DNA from: a bacterium HR11
Lineage (GTDB): Bacteria; Acidobacteriota; HRBIN11
Assembly (NCBI GenBank): GCA_002898535.1
Contig: BEHN01000015.1
Span: forward strand, 1 to 64,000
Length of the DNA: 64,000 bases
Direction: 5' to 3'
The notes beneath the pieces are model-generated. The model made no database searches. It worked only from the letters and a program-made list of their open reading frames with translations, and was not told the origin of the DNA. Position numbers and translations under genes: made by a program. The stretch's first letter is position 1. Each line of letters opens with the position of its first letter. Shown here piece by piece: positions 1-8,692 of this stretch.

Positions 1-2
1 CG

Positions 3-182
3 CCCCCTTCCTGTCCGGGTCGGGCCGGACGGCCGACGCCCGGGTCGGCGGCCGGCCGCCCGGACACAGGGGGAAGCGCAGGCAACTGCGTAAGTCCTAA
101 TCGCGTCAAGCAGGTCGAGGTCTTTGCTGTTCAAGAGGGCGGAGCCTGGATGGTCATTACGGTCATCGCCCGCTATTTTTAA
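3..182 (+). pseudogene. C-terminal remnant or partial gene, DUF4258-like
   Basis: A reading frame enters from the left edge and stays open to the TAA at 180-182. Its last ~27 codons (from about 102) read RVKQVEVFAVQEGG then a WMVITVI-type ending, which resembles the C-terminal strand of DUF4258 proteins. The first ~100 bases are GC-rich and give a low-complexity Pro/Gly/Arg translation unlike that family, so the 5' part may be degenerate or replaced. It lies 30 bases before a DUF2283 gene; DUF4258 and DUF2283 genes are commonly adjacent and toxin-antitoxin-like, though no activity is established. The family call is my recognition from a short stretch only. Confidence 0.35.
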
Positions 183-212
183 GGACGATGCCACAAGATG
201 CAGGGGGCATCC

Positions 213-470
213 ATGCGGCTGACTTACGACCCGCGTTATAATATTGCATACATCCGTTTTAAAGAAGAGCCCGTCGAGGGTGTCGATACAATTCAAATCA
301 GTGATGAGTTGATTATCGATATGGCGCCGGACGGGACCGTCTATGGGATTGAGCTTCTGAATGCCAATGAACAGCTTCGGCGAGAAGGAACGGGGCGCCT
401 GATGGTCGTTAACGAAGCCACGGGCGAGCAAGTCGAACTGGCCTTGCCCGTCGGGTCGAACGGAGAATAA
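213..470 (+). CDS. DUF2283 domain small protein
   Basis: An 85-residue protein starting MRLTYDPRYNIAYIRF, the usual opening of DUF2283 proteins, followed by the I-S-D-E-L and D-x-D/G-x-x-x-G-I-E-L-L pattern of the family. I chose ATG 213 over ATG 198 because it begins at the conserved first residue and has a GGGGG Shine-Dalgarno-like run just upstream. DUF2283 proteins are often found beside DUF4258 or DUF4160 partners and are suspected antitoxin-like proteins, but their biochemical role is unknown. The stop codon is immediately followed by the first base of a foldback repeat element at 471. Confidence 0.8.
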   Translation: MRLTYDPRYNIAYIRFKEEPVEGVDTIQISDELIIDMAPDGTVYGIELLNANEQLRREGTGRLMVVNEATGEQVELALPVGSNGE

Positions 471-795
471 CAGAGCCGTTCGGTTCGTGAGAATGGCGTC
501 AGAACAATCTTTCCCATCCCCCGGAAAGCACGATGTTTCAAGCATTCGGCAGGTGGGCAGGTCGGCAGATGGGCAGGTGGGCAGATGGGCAGGTCGGCCG
601 GTCGGGCGACGGGCGTCTATCCCCGGCACACCGGCCGTCATGGCGGTGGCTTCCGGAGAGAGCCCGCCGTCCTGCGGGCGTCCTCCGCATGTACCGCCCG
701 TCATGGCCGGGTCATCCGGAGGAAGCTTGAAAAATCGAGATGGCCGGGCCACCTTCCCGGATGGGAACCGCATTTCTCCCAACCGAACCGCTCTG
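471..795. repeat. Foldback element copy A, CAGAGC-type inverted ends
   Basis: The left end reads CAGAGCCGTTCGGTT and the right end is its inverted counterpart ending in CTCTG. The arms continue inward for about 75 bases: the left arm has TTTCCCATC then TTTCAAGC, and the right arm shows GCTTGAAAAATC and GGATGGGAA in mirror order. The centre begins with tandem octads (GGCAGGTG, GGCAGATG, GGCAGGTC) and ends in a Gly/Arg-rich-looking segment shared with copy C in reverse orientation. There is no transposase or plausible ORF with codon bias. It begins directly after the DUF2283 stop. Target-site duplications are not clear. Confidence 0.85.
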
Positions 796-848
796 ATAAC
801 AGAGACGAAGGGAAGGCGAGACCATCGTGGACCTGGGAGAAGTCGTCT

Positions 849-1331
849 GTGAGGTCCGGTAGGAAGGGGGTTTTCGTATGGGTCGTCTTCGTATGCGCCG
901 TGGGCGTCCGGTCGGCCGGGGCCCAGTGTTCCGTCACGGCGACCAACATCAGCTTTGGGTCGTATGACGTCTTTAGCTCGACGCCCCGCACGGCCACGGG
1001 GACGATCACCGTCGACTGCGACATGGCGCCGCCCCCGGACGTCATCATTCAAATCGGGCCGAGCGCCCACTCGGGGAGCTTCAACCCCCGGCAGATGAAG
1101 CACGTCGCCCGTCCGGACCGCCTGAATTACAACCTGTTTACGGACCCGACGATGACGACCATCTGGGGGGACGGAACGTCGGGGACGGCGACGAGGACCT
1201 GTGAGCAGGTCGTCAAGCCGAAGCCTTGTACGCAGACGGTCTACGCCTTACTTCCGGCCGGCCAGGACGTGGCCGTCGGGCCGTACCAGGACGTCGTGAC
1301 GGTCACGATCATCGTGGTCCCGAAGAAGTAA
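849..1331 (+). CDS. Secreted spore coat U (SCPU) domain protein
   Basis: A 160-residue exported protein. A hydrophobic leader (VFVWVVFVCAVGVRSAGAQ) is followed by CSVTATNISFGSYDVFSS, the hallmark opening of the SCPU/spore coat U domain, then TATGTITVDC and a final VGPYQDVVTVTI strand, as in this family of secreted beta-sandwich proteins. In Gram-negatives such proteins are often chaperone-usher-type fimbrial or surface subunits, but no chaperone or usher gene is adjacent, so its role here is unclear. The start is GTG 849, with GGGAG at about 836-840; longer in-frame starts run into foldback element A and are rejected. Four cysteines in the mature part could form disulfides. Confidence 0.8.
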   Translation: MRSGRKGVFVWVVFVCAVGVRSAGAQCSVTATNISFGSYDVFSSTPRTATGTITVDCDMAPPPDVIIQIGPSAHSGSFNPRQMKHVARPDRLNYNLFTDPTMTTIWGDGTSGTATRTCEQVVKPKPCTQTVYALLPAGQDVAVGPYQDVVTVTIIVVPKK

Positions 1332-1364
1332 GGCGTAGGTGTCGGGTCTCAGGGGTCGGTTTAA

Positions 1365-1623
1365 CAGAGCCGTTCGGTTCGTGAGAATGGCGTCAGGATA
1401 ACCTTTCCCATCCCCCGGGAAGCACGATTTTTCAAGCATCCGGCAGATGGGCAGGTCGGCAGATAGGCAGATAGAAGCCGGGTGGGCAAGGATCAGCCCC
1501 AGGGCTTTTGGGACCATCTGCCCATCTGCCGAACTGCCTATCTGCCAAAGCTTGAAAAACCGTCCTTCCCGAAGGGTCGAAAAAGCCGAATCCATGCGGG
1601 TTTTCACGAACCGAACGACTCTG
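1365..1623. repeat. Foldback element copy B, CAGAGC-type inverted ends
   Basis: This is a 259-bp element with CAGAGCCGTTCGGTT at the left and the inverted equivalent ending CTCTG at the right. Inside the ends, two octad arrays face each other (GGCAGATG/GGCAGGTC on the left, CATCTGCC/GAACTGCC on the right) around a ~40-bp loop, so almost the whole element can fold as one imperfect hairpin. It is nearly the reverse complement of copy D at 31780-32037, including the loop, which suggests recent copying. Confidence 0.88.
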
Positions 1624-1639
1624 ATAAGTGAGGGATGAT

Positions 1640-1828
1640 CCCCCCTATGCGATAGACGCCAGCATCACTGCGGGCGTTGGGATCGCTGGACCCCGGCATG
1701 ACGGCCGGTGTCCGGACAGGGGGACCCCGGCATGACGCCCGGTGTTCCGAGGATAGACGCCAGTCTCCCGACCTGCCCATCTGCCGATTACACCCAAGAC
1801 CGAATCCTCAACGTCCAAGTGGGGTCCG
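1640..1828. repeat. Composite intergenic repeat before trpE
   Basis: The stretch between foldback element B and trpE contains GATAGACGCC at about 1650 and 1752, and two diverged copies of CCCCGGCATGACGGCCGGTG (about 1691 and 1725). The same words occur inside foldback elements A and C. GGCATGAC...GTTCCGAGGA at 1729-1753 recurs with 4 differences at 17461-17485, where it carries the ribosome binding site of a flavin reductase. Octads of the GGCAGATG family appear inverted at about 1775. I see no ORF or convincing promoter. Confidence 0.6.
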
Positions 1829-3225
<1,397 letters not shown>

Positions 3226-3235
<10 letters not shown>

Positions 3236-3450
3236 GTGTTGGGTGTTCGGAAATCTATCGAGTCACGCGGAGTCTTCCGGCCAGTGAACGTTTTCGCTGG
3301 GTCGATCGACTATGCCGAGCCGCTACTTCCATTCCGACGAACATGGCTGAGGGCAAGGGTCAGATGCTGAACCGCTTGATCACGGCCTTGCAGAAGGGTC
3401 GCGCCCGGATGTCTCGGCCGAACACCCAACGCCCGACACCCAACACCGAG
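3226..3450. repeat. Heptad inverted arms around a captured fragment
   Basis: The left arm at the trpE stop (GTGTTAGGTGTTGGGTGTTC) faces the right arm at 3418-3450, built from 7-bp words such as AACACCC, AACGCCC, GACACCC and AACACCG. The arms are inverted relative to each other and enclose about 170 bases holding the four-helix-bundle gene fragment. The left arm overlaps the last bases and stop codon of trpE; the right arm ends a few bases before the trpG ribosome binding site. Confidence 0.8.
3247..3363 (+). pseudogene. Truncated four-helix-bundle (S23) protein fragment
   Basis: In one frame this spacer encodes EIYRVTRSLPASERFRW then DRLCRAATSIPTNMAEGKG. That matches the centre of the four-helix-bundle family (23S rRNA intervening-sequence protein type), whose hallmark is Y-x-x-T-x-x-x-P-x-x-E-R-F, then R-R-A-x-x-S-I-P-x-N-I-A-E-G. 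The family is normally ~115-125 residues; here the N-terminal ~12 and the C-terminal ~70 residues are absent, the frame then running into unrelated repeat. It has no start codon or ribosome binding site of its own and sits between inverted heptad arms. I read it as a relic captured with the repeat. The function of intact members is not firmly established. Confidence 0.65.
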
Positions 3451-3467
3451 ACCAAGGAGTCCCTCGC

Positions 3468-4052
3468 GTGATCGTGTTAATCGACAACTACGACTCATTC
3501 ACGTACAACCTCTACCACCTCCTGGTTCAGATGGACCCCGACGTGCGGGTCTTCCGGAATGACGCCATCTCGGTCGAGGCGGTCCTGGACCTGCGACCGA
3601 ACGCCGTCGTCATCTCGCCGGGCCCCGGTCGCCCCGCCGAGGCCGGCATTTGCATCGAGTTGATCCGGCGGGCCGGCGACCGCATCCCGATGCTGGGCGT
3701 GTGCCTGGGTCACCAGGCGATGGCCGAGGCGACCGGCGGGCGGGTCGTCCATGCACCGACGCTCCTGCACGGCAAGACCAGCCGGATCACGCACGAGGGA
3801 ACGCCGCTCTTCCAAGGCGTGGCCAACCCCTTCGAGGCGACGCGCTATCATTCCCTGGCCGTCGAGCCGGAGAGCCTGCCGTCTGACTGGGTCATCTCGG
3901 CCCGAGCCGACGACGGCGTCATCATGGCCATCGAGCACCGCCGCTGGCCGATGGCCGGCGTCCAATTCCACCCCGAGTCGGTCCTGACCTCGGAGGGACC
4001 CCGCATCGTCGAGAATTTCCTGCGCCACTACGCCGGCTGGCCGTGGCGGTGA
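3468..4052 (+). CDS. trpG: Anthranilate synthase glutamine amidotransferase subunit
   Basis: A 194-residue class I glutamine amidotransferase that hydrolyses glutamine and channels ammonia to TrpE. The opening IDNYDSFTYNLYHLL, the oxyanion motif ISPGPGRP, the nucleophile in GVCLGHQ (Cys79) and the C-terminal QFHPES carrying the catalytic His and Glu are all present. The start is GTG 3468 with AAGGAG eight bases upstream. It could also serve p-aminobenzoate synthesis, as amphibolic TrpG/PabA proteins do; no separate pab genes are in the window. It lies on the same strand as trpE but is separated by a repeat and gene relic. The next gene, homoserine dehydrogenase, lies beyond another ~200-bp repeat. 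Confidence 0.93.
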   Translation: MIVLIDNYDSFTYNLYHLLVQMDPDVRVFRNDAISVEAVLDLRPNAVVISPGPGRPAEAGICIELIRRAGDRIPMLGVCLGHQAMAEATGGRVVHAPTLLHGKTSRITHEGTPLFQGVANPFEATRYHSLAVEPESLPSDWVISARADDGVIMAIEHRRWPMAGVQFHPESVLTSEGPRIVENFLRHYAGWPWR

Positions 4053-4059
4053 ATCGGGA

Positions 4060-4246
4060 TCGTTCGGGAGTCCGGCAGTCCGGGAATTCGGGAATTCGGC
4101 ATTGCGGGAAATGGGGAAAGGTGGCCCGGCGGGTAGGGGACTGAGGGGAGACTTTCCGGCTTCTCCCCTTCTTCTCTCTCGGCACCCCCATCGCCCGACT
4201 GCCGAATTCCCGAACTGCCGGATTGCCGAACTGCCCGATTTTTGAG
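4060..4246. repeat. TTCGGGAA octad foldback element
   Basis: The left arm (4060-4112) is a run of 8-bp words of the TTCGGGAA/TTCGGCAA type. The right arm (4195-4240) is the inverted form (CCGAATTC, CCGAACTG, CCGGATTG). About 80 bp of unique sequence lies between them. The array ends just before the GAGGAGG ribosome binding site of homoserine dehydrogenase. It has no coding content. Confidence 0.85.
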
Positions 4247-4254
4247 GAGGTCCG

Positions 4255-5301
4255 ATGAACGAGCTTCGCATTGCCTTGATCGGACTTGGGGCCGTCGGCC
4301 GGGCGTGGGCCCGGCTCGTGACGGAACGGGCCGAGCGGATTCGACGTCTTTACGGCGTCCATCTCGTCGTGACGGGGGTCTTCACGGCCCGCCACGGGGC
4401 GGCCATCGACCCCCGGGGCCTGGACCTGGCCGAAGCGCTCCGGGCCTACGCGGCGGGAGACCTGAAAGCCCTGAGCGCCCAGCCGACGCCGACCGACGGC
4501 GTGTCCTTTGTAGACCTCTGTCCGGCCGACGTCCTCGTGGAACTCAGCGTCCTGAACCCCCAGACGGGCCAGCCCGCCCTCGACTATGTCCGGCGGGCCC
4601 TCCAGCGGGGTCTCCACGTCGTGACGGCCAACAAGGGCCCCATCGCCCTGGCCTACCGGGAATTGCGAGCCCTGGCCCGGGCGCAAAACCGGTGGCTCCT
4701 CTTCGAGTCGTCCGTCATGGACGGAATCCCCATCTTCAGCATGGTCCGATGGGGCCTGCCGGCCGCCGAAATCCGGGGCTTCTACGGCATCCTGAACAGT
4801 ACGACCAACCTGGTCCTGACCCTCATGGAGCAGGGCGCCTCGATGGAGGAGGCCATCCGGCAGGCGCAGGCCATCGGCATCGCCGAGGCCGACCCCTCCC
4901 ACGACATCGACGGCTGGGACGCCGCCGTCAAGGTCTGTATCCTGGCCAACGTCTGGATGGACGCCGACTTAAAGCCGACGGACGTGGACCGTACGGGCAT
5001 CCGAGGCGTCTCCCCGGCGGACCTGCGGGCCGCCCTCGACCGGGGCCACCGCATTAAACTCGTCTGCCGGGCCCAACGCCGGCCGGACGGGACCCTTCAG
5101 GCCTCCGTCCGACCCGAAGAGGTCCCCTTCTACGACCCCCTGGCCCAGACGAAGGAGACGGAGGCCTTCCTGTGCATCGAGTCCGACTCGATCGCTCCCC
5201 TGGCCCTCGTCGAACGGGCCCGGGCGACGCCCGAGCATACGGCGTACGGCGTCTTAGCCGACGTCCTCCAGATCGCCCGCCTGCCCAATCCCGTCGGATG
5301 A
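4255..5301 (+). CDS. hom: Homoserine dehydrogenase
   Basis: A 348-residue NAD(P)-dependent enzyme that reduces aspartate semialdehyde to homoserine, the branch point to threonine and methionine. The Rossmann motif GLGAVGRAW is at residues 10-18, VVTANKGPIALAY is the central signature, and AEADPSHDIDGWDAAVK is the catalytic homoserine-dehydrogenase signature with its lysine. It lacks the C-terminal ACT domain found in many feedback-regulated enzymes, so it is the short form. ATG 4255 has GAGGAGG six to eight bases upstream. A cystathionine gamma-synthase-type gene 1.6 kb downstream would use the methionine branch. The intervening enoyl-CoA hydratase is on the opposite strand. Confidence 0.92.
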   Translation: MNELRIALIGLGAVGRAWARLVTERAERIRRLYGVHLVVTGVFTARHGAAIDPRGLDLAEALRAYAAGDLKALSAQPTPTDGVSFVDLCPADVLVELSVLNPQTGQPALDYVRRALQRGLHVVTANKGPIALAYRELRALARAQNRWLLFESSVMDGIPIFSMVRWGLPAAEIRGFYGILNSTTNLVLTLMEQGASMEEAIRQAQAIGIAEADPSHDIDGWDAAVKVCILANVWMDADLKPTDVDRTGIRGVSPADLRAALDRGHRIKLVCRAQRRPDGTLQASVRPEEVPFYDPLAQTKETEAFLCIESDSIAPLALVERARATPEHTAYGVLADVLQIARLPNPVG

Positions 5302-5317
5302 GGGTTTCCCCAAAAGG

Positions 5318-5405
5318 GGTCGTAGAGCAGTAGGCCAAATAGGTTCAAGAGGTCCCTACCACCCACATCCCGTACTGCTTGGTTGCCCTATTGCTCTACT
5401 CCCTT
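5318..5405. repeat. Inverted octad repeat between convergent genes
   Basis: TAGAGCAGTAGGCCAAATAG near 5322 faces an array of words such as CCCTATTG and CTCTACTC at 5373-5400, giving two inverted arms around a ~35-base centre. It lies between the convergent stops of homoserine dehydrogenase and enoyl-CoA hydratase and could act as a bidirectional termination structure. No U-tract is visible. A few inverted GGCAGATG-family octads follow at 5412-5445. Confidence 0.65.
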
Positions 5406-5448
5406 CCTTCCCCCTGCCGACTGCCCATCTGCCGACCTGCCCATCCTT

Positions 5449-6243
5449 TCATGACGGCCATTGGGGCTTCCTCTTCTCCAGGAAGGCCCGCAGGCCCTCC
5501 TGACCCTCGGGCGACACCCGGAGCCGGGCGGTCGTATCGACGCCCAAAGACAGGGCCGCCTCGAAGGGGAGTCGGGTGACGAGACCCGTCAGGGCCTTCG
5601 TCGTCCGGACGGCCTGCGGCCCGGCCGCCAAGACGGCCTCGGTCAGCTCCCGAACCCGCCCGTCCAGGGCCTCGGCCGGGACGACCTCGTGGACGAGGCC
5701 GATGGCCTTCGCTACATCCGCCGAGAAGAGTTCCCCCGTCAGGAAATACCGACGCATGTAGGTTTCCCCGATTTTCCGATATACGAAGGACGATATGATC
5801 GCCGGGGCGATCCCGAGCCGGACCTCGGTGAAGCCGAACTTCGTGTCCTCAGCCGCCACGACGATGTCTCCGACGGCGCACAGGCCCATCGCCCCGCCGA
5901 CGGCGACCCCGTGGGCTCGGACGATCAGGACCTGCGGGGTCTGGTTCATCAGGTTTAACAGGTCGGCCAATGTCTGGGCGTCCCGGCGGTTTTGCTCCTC
6001 GGTCAGTTCGACCGACTGCCGGAGCCACTCGACGTCGGCCCCGGCGCAGAACACGGGGCCCCGACCGCCGAGCTGAACGACCCGCACGGCCGGGTCCGCC
6101 GCGAGGGCCTGAAAGCAGTCCGTCAACTCGGCGATCATCCGGTCGTTGAGGGCATTGCGGGCCTCGGGTCGGCTCAGCCATATCCGCATGACGGGGCCTT
6201 CAGCCTCGACTTGCAGGGTTTCGTAAGGGATGGACCGCATCAT
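5449..6243 (-). CDS. Enoyl-CoA hydratase/isomerase (crotonase) family
   Basis: A 264-residue crotonase-fold protein. The oxyanion-hole segments are visible as FCAGADVEWL and AHGVAVGGAMGLC, and FGFTEVRLGIAPAIIS carries the Glu equivalent to the first catalytic glutamate of hydratases. The pattern (FTEVRLGIAPAIIS, then YFLTGELFSADVAKAIGLV) is close to methylglutaconyl-CoA hydratases and related enzymes of leucine or fatty-acid breakdown. No other beta-oxidation or leucine-degradation gene is adjacent, so the substrate is not known. It stands alone, convergent with hom and divergent from the CBS gene. ATG 6243 gives MMRSIPYETL; the second ATG (6240) is equally possible. Confidence 0.85.
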   Translation of the reverse strand: MMRSIPYETLQVEAEGPVMRIWLSRPEARNALNDRMIAELTDCFQALAADPAVRVVQLGGRGPVFCAGADVEWLRQSVELTEEQNRRDAQTLADLLNLMNQTPQVLIVRAHGVAVGGAMGLCAVGDIVVAAEDTKFGFTEVRLGIAPAIISSFVYRKIGETYMRRYFLTGELFSADVAKAIGLVHEVVPAEALDGRVRELTEAVLAAGPQAVRTTKALTGLVTRLPFEAALSLGVDTTARLRVSPEGQEGLRAFLEKRKPQWPS

Positions 6244-6254
6244 CGTTCCGCTCC

Positions 6255-6366
6255 AAGCGGGAGATGCAGGGTATGAACATGCAGGATGTGAGATGCAAAA
6301 CGCAAGGGGACTTGGTGTGGGGTGTCGGGTCCTTCCCCAAAACCCAGCACCGAAGACCCACGACCG
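6255..6366. repeat. Mixed heptad repeats (GATGCAG and ACCCAGC words)
   Basis: The spacer between the divergent enoyl-CoA hydratase and CBS genes starts with GAGATGCAGG, ATGCAGGATG and AGATGCAAAA, members of the GATGCAG/GATGCAA 7-bp family. It continues with GGTGTGGGGTGTCGGGTCC facing AACCCAGCACCGAAGACCC. The second half forms inverted arms around a short loop. No clear promoter was found. Confidence 0.6.
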
Positions 6367-6457
6367 AACCCGTGGATTTGCCTTGATCCCGGAACTTCCC
6401 TAAGATGGGGGTGGGCGCCGCCAAGGATGGGGGCGGGTGTCACCAAGGAAGGTGGTC

Positions 6458-6913
6458 ATGCACCGGGTACGGGAGATCATCGAAAAACAAAAAGAGGTCT
6501 TCTCCGTCCGGCATGACTGGACCGTCCTGGACGTGGCCCGATACATGAGCGAGCGCAACATCGGGGCCGTCGCCGTGCTCGATGACAAGGCCCAGGTCGT
6601 CGGTATGTTCAGCGAGCGAGACTTGATGACCCGCGTCGTCGCCGTCGGCCGGGACCCCCGGCAGGTGCGCGTCGCCGAGGTCATGAGCCGGAACGTGCAG
6701 ACGGCTCGCCTCGACGATACCCTGGAAGACTGCATGGAAAAGATGCGGGAGCACCGATGCCGTCACCTGCCGGTCGTGGAAAACGGCCGTCTCCTCGGGA
6801 TGATCTCCATGCGGGACATCATCGAATTCCAACTCATGGACCGGGAACAGCAGATCGAGTTCATGCGGGCCTACATCGCGCAGGTGCCCCCCGGTTTTGG
6901 GTTCTCTCCATGA
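6458..6913 (+). CDS. Two-CBS-domain protein
   Basis: A 151-residue protein made essentially of one CBS-domain pair (Bateman module), about residues 10-70 and 75-135. Each half has the family pattern V-x-x-V-x-D-x-x-x-x-V-G-x-x-S-x-R-D: NIGAVAVLDDKAQVVGMFSE followed by RDL, and HLPVVENGRLLGMISMRD. Such pairs bind adenine nucleotides and act as regulatory modules. ATG 6458 is preferred over GTG 6437 because AAGGAAGG precedes it. Its stop overlaps the next gene's start (ATGA at 6910-6913), so translational coupling with the PLP enzyme is likely and may reflect nucleotide-dependent regulation; that link is inference. Confidence 0.88.
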   Translation: MHRVREIIEKQKEVFSVRHDWTVLDVARYMSERNIGAVAVLDDKAQVVGMFSERDLMTRVVAVGRDPRQVRVAEVMSRNVQTARLDDTLEDCMEKMREHRCRHLPVVENGRLLGMISMRDIIEFQLMDREQQIEFMRAYIAQVPPGFGFSP

Positions 6914-8106
6914 GCCTCAAGGACGAGGACGTCGTCCGCCGATGGCGGTGGGCGACCCGGGCCATCCATGTCGGACAGTCCCCGGACCCGACGACGGGTG
7001 CCGTGACGCCGCCTCTCTACCTGACGTCTACGTATCGTCAGGTCGGTCTGCACGTCCCCTCGCCCTACGAGTATTCTCGTGTCCAGAACCCCACCCGAGA
7101 GGCTTTGGAACAAAACCTGGCCGCTTTGGAAGACGGTCGGTGGGCCTGCGCCTTTGCCTCCGGGATGGCCGCCATCACGGCCCTGGCGATGACGCTCCGC
7201 CCCCGGGACCACGTCCTGGTCGCCTTGAACGTGTACGGCGGCACGTACCGGCTATTTCAATCGGTCCTCCGGGCCTGGGACCTGGACGTAGAGTTCTTCT
7301 ATCCCGTCACGCCGGAAGAGGCCAGGGCTCGGCTTCGACCCGGTCAGACTCGGTGGGTCTTCATCGAGACGCCCAGCAATCCCCTCCTGGAGATCGCCGA
7401 TATCAGCGCCTTCGCTCGGGTCGCCTCGGAGGCCGGCGCCCTCCTGGTCGTGGACAACACGTTTATGTCGCCTTATCTCCAGCAACCTCTCCGGCTGGGG
7501 GCCCACGTCGTCGTCCACAGCACGACCAAGTACATCAACGGCCACAGCGACAGCCTCGGGGGGGCCGTCGTCTTCGGGACGGACCCCATCCTGGAGCCTC
7601 TGTACGAGGGGGTGCGTTTCGTCCAGCGAAGTACGGGCGGCATCTTGAGCCCCTTTGAGGCCTGGCTCGTCCTACGGGGCATCAAGACCCTGCATGTCCG
7701 CATGGACCGACACTGCGCCAACGCCCGAGCCGTCGCCCAGTTCCTGCGAGAGCACCCGGCCGTCGAACGGGTATACTTCCCGGGCTTTCCGGACCATCCG
7801 GGCGCCGAGGTTCACGCCCGCCAGGCCCGCGGCCCCGGCGGGATGGTCACCTTCAGCGTCCGGCCGGGCCTGGACCTCGACCAGTTCTTCCGAAGTCTGC
7901 GGGTCTGCACCTTCGGCGAGAGCCTCGGGGGCGTCGAAACCCTCATCAGCCACCCGGAGACGATGAGCCACGCCGCCCTGCCGGAGGAAGTCCGCCGCCG
8001 TCTGGGCATCCATCCCCGCCTGGTCCGCCTGTCCGTCGGCCTCGAGGACCCGGCCGACCTCATCGAAGACCTGGCCCGGGCCCTGGACCGGGCGGGCGGC
8101 AGGTAG
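6910..8106 (+). CDS. Cystathionine gamma-synthase/lyase family PLP enzyme
   Basis: A 398-residue Cys/Met-metabolism PLP enzyme. TRAIHVGQSPDPTTGAV opens the fold, YSRVQNPTREALEQNLAALE and FASGMAAI are cofactor-site segments, and the Schiff-base lysine is Lys207 in VVHSTTKYINGHSDSLGG. It continues with GGVETLISHPETMSHA and ends VRLSVGLEDPADLIEDL. The family includes cystathionine gamma-synthase, cystathionine gamma-lyase and O-acetyl/succinylhomoserine sulfhydrylases, which sequence inspection alone cannot separate. Homoserine dehydrogenase nearby supports a methionine or transsulfuration role. ATG 6910 overlaps the CBS gene stop; longer in-frame starts lie inside that gene. The start of the protein (MSLKDEDVVRRWRWATRAIH) is a normal N-terminus. 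Confidence 0.9.
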   Translation: MSLKDEDVVRRWRWATRAIHVGQSPDPTTGAVTPPLYLTSTYRQVGLHVPSPYEYSRVQNPTREALEQNLAALEDGRWACAFASGMAAITALAMTLRPRDHVLVALNVYGGTYRLFQSVLRAWDLDVEFFYPVTPEEARARLRPGQTRWVFIETPSNPLLEIADISAFARVASEAGALLVVDNTFMSPYLQQPLRLGAHVVVHSTTKYINGHSDSLGGAVVFGTDPILEPLYEGVRFVQRSTGGILSPFEAWLVLRGIKTLHVRMDRHCANARAVAQFLREHPAVERVYFPGFPDHPGAEVHARQARGPGGMVTFSVRPGLDLDQFFRSLRVCTFGESLGGVETLISHPETMSHAALPEEVRRRLGIHPRLVRLSVGLEDPADLIEDLARALDRAGGR

Positions 8107-8182
8107 GCAATCGGCAGATAGGCAGATGGGCAGGTAGGGAGGTGGGGCCTCGTTCGCTGGTCGCCGTTCACCATTCGCCAAT
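8103..8182. repeat. GGCAGATG octads and CGCCATTC words
   Basis: Starting at the stop of the PLP enzyme, GGCAGATAGGCAGATGGGCA shows the 8-bp GGCAGATG family. It is followed at about 8155-8180 by CGTTCACCATTCGCC-type words of the CGCCATTC family. The array reaches to within ~10 bases of the cupin ribosome binding site. Confidence 0.7.
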
Positions 8183-8205
8183 TATTGCCATTGTGGAGCC
8201 GTGCG

Positions 8206-8580
8206 ATGACCTTACAGAGCATGATCCTCCAGACGAACGTGCTGGCGGCCTTCGCCGCTGAGTCCATCGTCCAGAAGAAAATCGCCCGGACGGACCAGAT
8301 GGAGGTCCAGCTCGTCTGTCTGGACACCGGTCAGTTCTACCCCGTCCACGCCCCGGACGCCGATACCGTCCTGATCGTGTGGGAGGGCCGGGCGGACCTG
8401 ATCCTGGGCGACCAGTCGACCCAGATGGCGACGGGCCACATCGTGACGGTCCCGCGGGGCGTGCGGCGTGGCTTCCAGGCCCGGACGAAGCTGATCGTCT
8501 TCATGGTCCACTCGCCCCCGCTGACGGAGGCCGAGCGGGCCGAGGTCGAACGCCTCCTGCAAAGGGGGGAGTTTCCGTAG
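8206..8580 (+). CDS. Small cupin-domain protein
   Basis: A 124-residue single-domain beta-barrel protein. The segment YPVHAPDADTVLIVWEGRA followed by GHIVTVPRGVRRGFQ matches the two cupin motifs, although the usual metal-binding histidines of motif 1 are mostly missing (only one H in PVHAPDAD). It may therefore be a non-catalytic or differently ligated cupin. ATG 8206 is chosen with GGAG seven bases upstream; TTG 8185 is a weaker alternative. The ligand is unknown. It sits alone between two repeat-filled spacers, on the same strand as the PLP enzyme. Confidence 0.72.
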   Translation: MTLQSMILQTNVLAAFAAESIVQKKIARTDQMEVQLVCLDTGQFYPVHAPDADTVLIVWEGRADLILGDQSTQMATGHIVTVPRGVRRGFQARTKLIVFMVHSPPLTEAERAEVERLLQRGEFP

Positions 8581-8597
8581 GGATCTCGGTGTGGGGT

Positions 8598-8690
8598 GCA
8601 CCGATGCCCCGAGCCGGTAGGCCGATAGGCCGGTAGACGGCTGAGTCGTCGAATTCCTGAACTCCCGAATTCCCGAATGGTCGAGTCGCC
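8598..8690. repeat. GGCCGATA and TTCGGGAA-family octads
   Basis: GGTAGGCCGATAGGCCGGTA (8-bp words) is followed by CGAATTCCTGAACTCCCGAA and further CCGAATTC-type octads at 8650-8685. The array ends at the GTG start of the glycosyltransferase-like membrane protein, leaving almost no conventional leader. Confidence 0.7.
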
Positions 8691-8692
8691 CC

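Noticed and set aside
527-602. A possible CRISPR array from the GGCAGATG tandem words
   Set aside because: The unit is only 8 bp, degenerate and without spacers, and no cas gene is nearby.
487-852. Open reading frames across the foldback element A
   Set aside because: They follow the repeat's low-complexity composition, occur in several frames and lack a ribosome binding site or known motif.
3236-3467. A trp leader peptide/attenuator between trpE and trpG
   Set aside because: The gap contains no Trp-codon run; it is explained by heptad arms and the four-helix-bundle fragment.
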